Source: DASVDK01 sp036562265 [NCBI: Thermodesulfobacteriota bacterium] (GTDB lineage Bacteria; DASVDK01). From it: a stretch of 10,327 nucleotides of DNA. Below are positions 6,565 through 10,327 of the stretch, one piece after another. The notes under the pieces are model-generated. The model was given only the letters and a program-made list of their open reading frames with translations. It did not search any database and had not been told where the DNA came from. Each line of letters opens with the position of its first letter. The first letter of the stretch is position 1. Position numbers and translations under genes: made by a program. The stretch is from assembly GCA_036562265.1 (NCBI GenBank), contig DATCKS010000624.1, positions 1-10,327 on the forward strand, read 5' to 3'.

Positions 6565-8447
6565 CCGCCGACGGCGCGCTGGCCGTCACGTTCCGGGCCG
6601 TCCACCTCCTGGCGCTCGCGCTCGCCGCGGGCGGCCTCGCGTTCGTCTGGCTCGTGGCGCGGCCGGGTCGCACCGGCATCGACCGGACGGCGCTCGTCCT
6701 GGCGCGCGTCGCGCTCGGCGTCGCCGTCCTCGCGCTCGCCGGCGAGGCGGCGCTCCGGCTCGCCGAGGCGGCCGGCCGTCCCCTCCTCGAGGCGACCCGG
6801 GCGGGGCTCTGGCGCCCCCTCCTCGTGGACACCTGGTACGGGCGCGTCGTCGTCGCGCGCCTCCTCCTCGCGGCGCTGTCGGCCGTCCTCCTCGCCCCGC
6901 CCCTGGCGGCGCGATGGCCCTCGAGGCCGTGGCTCGTCGGCGCGGCGGCGAGCGCCGCCGCGCTCCTCCTCGCCACGGGTCCCCTCGGGGGGCACGCGAT
7001 CTCGGCGGAATCGGCCGCCCTCAGGGCCTGGCAGGCGACCGCCGGCGTGCTCCACGCGCTCGCGGCCGGCGTCTGGCTCGGCGCCCTCCCGATGCTCGCC
7101 CTCGCCCTCCGCAAGGCCAGGTCCCGGGACGAGGCCGACCGGCTCGCCCGCCGCTTCTCGGGCCTCGGCCTGGCCTCGGTGAGCCTGCTCGTGGCGACCG
7201 GCCTTGCGAGCGCCTACGCCCTCGTCGGCAGCGTGGCCGGACTCGTCGGGACCCCGTACGGGCGCCTCCTCGTCGCCAAGGTCGCCCTCTTCGTCGCGGT
7301 CCTCGCGATCGCCGCCCGCAATCTCCTCGGGCCGCGCATCGGGCTCACCCGCCGGGTGGTCGTCGAGGCGGCCCTCGGCGCGGCGATCCTCGTCCTCGCC
7401 GCGGCCCTCGCCTCCACGCCGCCGGCCCGGCACGTCGAGCCGGTCTGGCCGTTCACGGTGCGGCTCACCGGCGCGATCCTCGCCCGCGCCCCCACGCTCG
7501 CGTCGCGCGTCCAGAGCGGCGTGCTCGTGGCCCTCTTCGGGCTCTCGGCGCTCGTCTTCGCCGCGCTCTTCCCGCGCCAGCGCCGCATCGCCCTTGGCGC
7601 CGGCGTCGCCGCGCTCGCGATCGCCTGGTTCGCCATCTGGCCGCTGCGCGACTTCCTGGTCATCGACGCCTACCCGACGACCTACGCCAGGCCGGCGGTG
7701 CCCTACGACGTCGCCTCGCTGTCGGCCGGCCTCGAGCTGTTCTCGCACCACTGCGCCCCGTGCCACGGCGCCGAGGGACGGGGGGACGGGCCGGCCGGGC
7801 GCGGCCTGCCGGTGCCGCCGGCCGACCTGACGGCCGAGCACGCGAAGGACCACACGGCCGGCGACCTCTTCTGGTGGATCACGTACGGCATGCGGCAGGC
7901 GGGACAGCCGGCCCCCACCATGCCCGGCTTCGGTACGCAGCTCGACGAGGAGGCGCGCTGGGACCTCGTGAACACCGTCCGCCTCCTGTCAGACTCGGCC
8001 GCGGCCGCGGCGCTCTCGCCCGAGCCGGCGCCGACGCCGGGCATCGTCGCGCCCGACTTCGCGCACCCCGCGCTGCCCGGCGGGGCCGGCACGCTCCGGA
8101 GCGCGCGGGGACGGGTGGTCGTCGTCGTGATCGGCGCGCCCGGCGAGACCGACGCCTCCGCCACACGGCTCGCCGCCCTGGCCGACCGCATCGCGGCCGC
8201 CGGCGGCCTCCTCGTCCTCGTCGACCCGCGAAGAGCGCCGGACGTGGCCGCGGTCTACGGACGGTTCCGGCCGCCGGCTGATGCGGGCGGACCGGTGGCC
8301 TTCCTCGTCGACCGCGCAGGCTACCTCCGCGCCAGATGGGGTCCCGGCGACCTCTCGGGTCCGGACGGGGCGGATCGGCTCGTCGCCCTCGTCGAGCGGC
8401 TCTCCGCCGAACCGCCGGCCCCGCCGGCCGAGGCGCACGTGCACTGA
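6561..8447 (+). CDS. copD: CopD-family membrane protein fused to a c-type cytochrome domain and a CXXC-less thioredoxin-like domain
   Basis: This 628-residue fusion starts at TTG 6561, overlapping the copC stop. Residues 1-285 form a CopD-type domain of about eight helices with conserved-type histidines His15 (RAVHLL), His145 (GGHA) and His165 (LHALAAGVWLG), a family linked to copper uptake. Two further helices (about 319-364) lead to an extracytoplasmic cytochrome c domain (about 385-477) with heme motif CAPCH at 398-402 and a likely axial Met454 in PTMPGFG. Residues 495-612 resemble a peroxiredoxin/thioredoxin-fold domain (APDF, RGRVVVVVIGAP, VAFLVDRAGYLRARW), but GAPGETDAS stands where WCXXC would be. 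The tail ends EAHVH. CopD-cytochrome fusions are known to me; the third domain is the oddity. The role is inferred: copper transport coupled to, or reporting on, heme redox state. Confidence 0.9.
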   Translation: MTADGALAVTFRAVHLLALALAAGGLAFVWLVARPGRTGIDRTALVLARVALGVAVLALAGEAALRLAEAAGRPLLEATRAGLWRPLLVDTWYGRVVVARLLLAALSAVLLAPPLAARWPSRPWLVGAAASAAALLLATGPLGGHAISAESAALRAWQATAGVLHALAAGVWLGALPMLALALRKARSRDEADRLARRFSGLGLASVSLLVATGLASAYALVGSVAGLVGTPYGRLLVAKVALFVAVLAIAARNLLGPRIGLTRRVVVEAALGAAILVLAAALASTPPARHVEPVWPFTVRLTGAILARAPTLASRVQSGVLVALFGLSALVFAALFPRQRRIALGAGVAALAIAWFAIWPLRDFLVIDAYPTTYARPAVPYDVASLSAGLELFSHHCAPCHGAEGRGDGPAGRGLPVPPADLTAEHAKDHTAGDLFWWITYGMRQAGQPAPTMPGFGTQLDEEARWDLVNTVRLLSDSAAAAALSPEPAPTPGIVAPDFAHPALPGGAGTLRSARGRVVVVVIGAPGETDASATRLAALADRIAAAGGLLVLVDPRRAPDVAAVYGRFRPPADAGGPVAFLVDRAGYLRARWGPGDLSGPDGADRLVALVERLSAEPPAPPAEAHVH

Positions 8448-8462
8448 GCGTCCCGGCCCGTC

Positions 8463-8468
8463 TATCAT
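8463..8468 (+). promoter_or_regulatory. Possible -10 element (TATCAT) ahead of the CcmI-like gene
   Basis: TATCAT matches TATAAT at 5/6 and sits in the 31-bp gap after the copD stop. The surrounding TCTATCATGA differs by one base from TCTATAATGA in front of the protease gene on the other strand. No good -35 is visible (TGCACT at 8440-8445 is a 3/6 match). A start driven from here would begin only about 4 nt before ATG 8479 and would exclude its GAGGG, so read-through from copD is at least as likely. Confidence 0.25.
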
Positions 8469-8478
8469 GAGGGCCGCC

Positions 8479-9594
8479 ATGCCGCCCGACGCGCCGAAGC
8501 CCGAACGCTCCACCCGCGCCGCCGCGCCGAAGCCCCGCCGCGGCCGGTTCCTCGCCGCCTCCGCCGGCATCCTCGCCTTCGGGCTCGTGGTCGGCGTGCT
8601 CCTCTCGCAGGCGCTGCGGCCGCGTCTCGGGCCGGACGACGTCATCACCGGCGGGGCCCTGCCCGCGCCCGGCGGGCCGGCGCCGTCCGCGGAGGGGCCG
8701 GCCGGGGTCGTGCCCGGCGCGCCCGATGGGCGCCCCGACGTCGCGGCCGGGCCGAGCGACGCCGAGCTCGATCGGCTCGCCAGCCAGGCCGAGGCCGCGC
8801 CCGCCGACATCGAGGCGCAGCTCGCGCTCGTGCGAGCGGCCCTCGACGCAGGCCGCACCGACCTGGCGCTCCCCGCGGTCGGCCGGATCCTCGATCACGA
8901 CCCCGATCACCCCGCCGCCCTCACCTATCTCGGGCTCATGACCGCGGCGGAGGGACGGGTCGAGCACGCGCTCGCGTTGATCGACCGGGCGCTCGAGGCC
9001 GCTCCGGGGGACACGTTCGCGCTCTGGGCGAAGGGCGGACTCCTCTTCTCGCACGGCCACGACTACGCGGGCGCCGCCGCGGCCTGGGAGGCGATGCTCC
9101 GGTCGCCCAGGCTCGACGCGACCACGCGCGCGGTGGTGGAGGAGTGGGTGGCCGAGGCGCGCTGGCGGCAGGAGCACGGCGAGGAGATCGAGCGCCCTCG
9201 CGCGGCGGCGCCCGCGCCGGCCCCCATCGTCACCGGCACGGTCACGCTCGGCCCCGGCGTCACCGGCGGCGCCGAGCAGGCGGGCGCGCTCTTCGTCATC
9301 GCGCGGCGAGGGTCGGGACCGCCGCTCGCCGTCAAGCGGATCGAGTCCCCCCGCTTCCCCGTGCACTACACCCTCGGGCCCGAGGACGCGATGCTCCGCG
9401 ACCGCCCGGTCGAGGGGGAGCTGGAGATCGTCGCGCGGCTCTCCCGATCGGGCGCCGCCGGTCCCGCGCAACCGGGCGACCTCGAGGGACGCTTTCCCCG
9501 AAACCCCGTGCGTCCTGGCGCGGCCAACGTCGACATCGTCCTCGTCCCCGTGACGCCCGAGGCGTCCGCCGGCACGCCGCCGGCCTCTCGCTGA
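8479..9594 (+). CDS. Membrane-anchored TPR protein with CcmI/CycH-like C-terminal domain
   Basis: This 371-residue protein resembles the periplasmic half of the cytochrome c maturation factor CcmI, which holds apocytochrome c for heme attachment. It has a short basic cytoplasmic start, one transmembrane helix (about residues 24-44), a Pro/Gly/Ala-rich linker (50-95) and TPR-like helix pairs (about 97-235). The C-terminal beta domain (about 252-356) has the CycH pattern: LFVIARRGSGPPLAVKRI, then FPVHYTLGPEDAML and LEIVARLSRSGAA, then QPGDLEG. The N-terminal double-helix and leucine-zipper part of full CcmI is missing. I chose ATG 8479 because GAGGG lies 5 nt upstream; an in-frame ATG at 8467 has no ribosome binding site. 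Lying behind a cytochrome c fusion gene, it may help mature that cytochrome; this is inference. Confidence 0.85.
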   Translation: MPPDAPKPERSTRAAAPKPRRGRFLAASAGILAFGLVVGVLLSQALRPRLGPDDVITGGALPAPGGPAPSAEGPAGVVPGAPDGRPDVAAGPSDAELDRLASQAEAAPADIEAQLALVRAALDAGRTDLALPAVGRILDHDPDHPAALTYLGLMTAAEGRVEHALALIDRALEAAPGDTFALWAKGGLLFSHGHDYAGAAAAWEAMLRSPRLDATTRAVVEEWVAEARWRQEHGEEIERPRAAAPAPAPIVTGTVTLGPGVTGGAEQAGALFVIARRGSGPPLAVKRIESPRFPVHYTLGPEDAMLRDRPVEGELEIVARLSRSGAAGPAQPGDLEGRFPRNPVRPGAANVDIVLVPVTPEASAGTPPASR

Positions 9595-9601
9595 CCGCCC
9601 C

Positions 9602-9617
9602 GCGAGCGACCGCTCGC
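9602..9617 (+). terminator. Short GC hairpin after the CcmI-like gene, weak terminator candidate
   Basis: GCGAGC (9602-9607) pairs with GCTCGC (9612-9617) around a 4-nt loop, 8 nt after the stop codon. Only GTTTC follows a few bases later, so any intrinsic termination would be weak. The rest of the gap up to the CsbD-like gene (9618-9737) shows no gene and no promoter that I would defend. Confidence 0.3.
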
Positions 9618-9737
9618 CCGGTTTCCCGTTGCCGGCGCCCTCCTCCCCTTGGGTACGTCCCTTGCGACAGTCAGGCGGTGGTCGCGCTCCGCGTCGTGCA
9701 GGGCCGGCCGAACGACAACACGCGAGGAGACCTGCCG

Positions 9738-9947
9738 ATGGGTGACATGGGCAACAAGATCAAGGGTGCAGCCAAGGAAGCGGCCGGCAAGGCGCAGCAG
9801 GCCTGGGGCGACGCGACCGATCAGGCCGAGCACTCGGTGAAGGGGATGGGCAAGGAGGCGGCCGGCAAGACCCAGCGCAAGGCCGGCGAGGCCGAGGAGT
9901 CGATCGAGGAACGGATCGACGAGCCGGCGGGCGAGCGCAAGCCTTAA
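9738..9947 (+). CDS. CsbD-like stress-response protein
   Basis: This 69-residue, very hydrophilic, lysine/glutamate/alanine-rich protein is of the CsbD-like type (cf. E. coli YjbJ), small abundant proteins associated with general stress whose molecular role is unknown. It has no hydrophobic segment and is probably soluble and largely helical. The pattern KG-x2-KEAAGK-x-Q occurs twice (from about residues 9 and 35), so the protein looks like an internal duplication. ATG 9738 has a strong GAGGAGA 7 nt upstream. The 143-bp gap before it suggests its own promoter. Its TAA overlaps the stop codon of the convergent thioredoxin gene. Confidence 0.85.
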   Translation: MGDMGNKIKGAAKEAAGKAQQAWGDATDQAEHSVKGMGKEAAGKTQRKAGEAEESIEERIDEPAGERKP

Positions 9948-10327
9948 CGGGCCGGTCGCTCGCTCCCGGCTTTCGACGGCGCCGCCGGCTCGTCGAGGAG
10001 GGTCTCGATCAGCGCCCGGGCCGCGGCGCCGTCCCACTCCACGTACCCCATCCGACGGGCGACGGCTCGCCCCTGCCGGTCGATCAGGTAGGTGGTCGGC
10101 AGCCCGCTCGTCGGGTACTTCGCGTCGGTCACCGCCCCGTCGCGGTCGAGGGCGATCGGAAAGGTGAGCCCGAGTTCCTTCACGAACGGCTCGACCAGCT
10201 CCGGCCCCTCCCGGTAGTCGATCGCCACGATCGTGAAGCCGCGCTCCCGGTACTGCTGGTACGCACGCTCCATGGACGGCATCTCCGCCCGGCAGGGCGG
10301 GCACCAGGTCGCCCAGAAGTTGAGCAG
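9944..10327 (-). CDS. TlpA/ResA-type thioredoxin-like thiol-disulfide oxidoreductase, partial (5' end beyond right edge)
   Basis: The 127 visible C-terminal residues open with LLNFWATWCPPCRAEMPSM, the active-site segment of TlpA/ResA/CcmG thioredoxins, with the CPPC redox pair in the first 12 visible residues. The fold continues with FTIVAIDYREGPELVEPFV, the cis-proline segment SGLPTTYLIDRQGRAV, and a helical end with a charged tail. The N-terminal anchor or signal peptide and first strand, usually about 50-60 residues, lie outside the window. Such proteins are extracytoplasmic reductants, often keeping the CXXCH cysteines of apocytochrome c or copper-site cysteines reduced. This suits the neighbouring cytochrome and CcmI-like genes, though it is on the opposite strand. 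An ATG at 10282 lies just after the active site, so it is not the real start. Confidence 0.93.
   Translation of the reverse strand: MLNFWATWCPPCRAEMPSMERAYQQYRERGFTIVAIDYREGPELVEPFVKELGLTFPIALDRDGAVTDAKYPTSGLPTTYLIDRQGRAVARRMGYVEWDGAAARALIETLLDEPAAPSKAGSERPAR

Noticed and set aside
5982-7853. 623-aa minus-strand open frame opposite copC and copD, and 530 aa at 7879-9471
   Set aside because: They are composed almost entirely of Gly/Arg/Glu/Asp with no domain pattern, opposite clearly coding sequence with signal peptides, helices and a heme motif.
8281-8478. Start of the TPR gene at 8281
   Set aside because: That frame lies inside the copD fusion gene in another phase; the recognisable anchor and ribosome site place the start at 8479.
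1-10327. tRNA, rRNA, CRISPR, insertion sequence or prophage signals
   Set aside because: I saw no regularly spaced repeats, transposase or integrase motifs, terminal inverted repeats or RNA gene cores. Coding density and base composition are even throughout.

Overview
The window is very GC-rich (roughly 70% by eye, with G or C at almost every third codon position). It carries nine complete genes and two partial ones, packed tightly with 4-nt start/stop overlaps. Gene content (split transhydrogenase, NreB/LiaS-type two-component pair, CopC/CopD, c-type cytochrome, CcmI-like and ResA/TlpA-like proteins) points to a Gram-negative-type, respiring bacterium. High-GC environmental lineages such as Rokubacteria/Methylomirabilota or deltaproteobacterial relatives would fit, but nothing here is diagnostic. 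I see no mobile element, CRISPR array, tRNA or rRNA; this looks like chromosomal core and accessory metabolism.

Left part, minus strand (1-2747): the proton-translocating NAD(P) transhydrogenase operon pntA1-pntA2-pntB, with the alpha subunit split in two and pntB running off the left edge. Behind its start lies a 179-bp spacer, then a minus-strand HtrA-type serine protease with a PDZ domain (2927-3961). The protease is divergent, by only 26 bp, from a plus-strand histidine kinase/response regulator pair (3988-5471), so the promoters must overlap the genes. The protease has no signal peptide, and a TATAAT box sits so close to its ATG that the transcript may be leaderless.

Right part, plus strand (5614-9594): a copper/cytochrome cluster. 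It contains a small exported protein predicted to mature with an N-terminal histidine, a CopC periplasmic copper protein, and a large CopD membrane protein fused to a c-type cytochrome domain and to a thioredoxin-fold domain without a CXXC. It ends with a membrane-anchored TPR protein carrying a CcmI/CycH-like C-terminal domain. A promoter-like TTGTCG-18-TAGAAT lies ahead of the cluster. A 69-residue CsbD-like protein (9738-9947) follows and meets, stop codon over stop codon, a minus-strand TlpA/ResA-type thioredoxin (from 9944) that runs off the right edge with its CPPC visible.

The most interesting unit is 5614-10327, which puts copper handling, a heme-c/thioredoxin fusion and cytochrome c maturation-type proteins side by side. 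A combined role in periplasmic copper and heme-c/thiol redox handling is an inference. The second point is an unusual pair of residues (Ser and Asn) at the two positions where transhydrogenases usually offer a proton-channel histidine.
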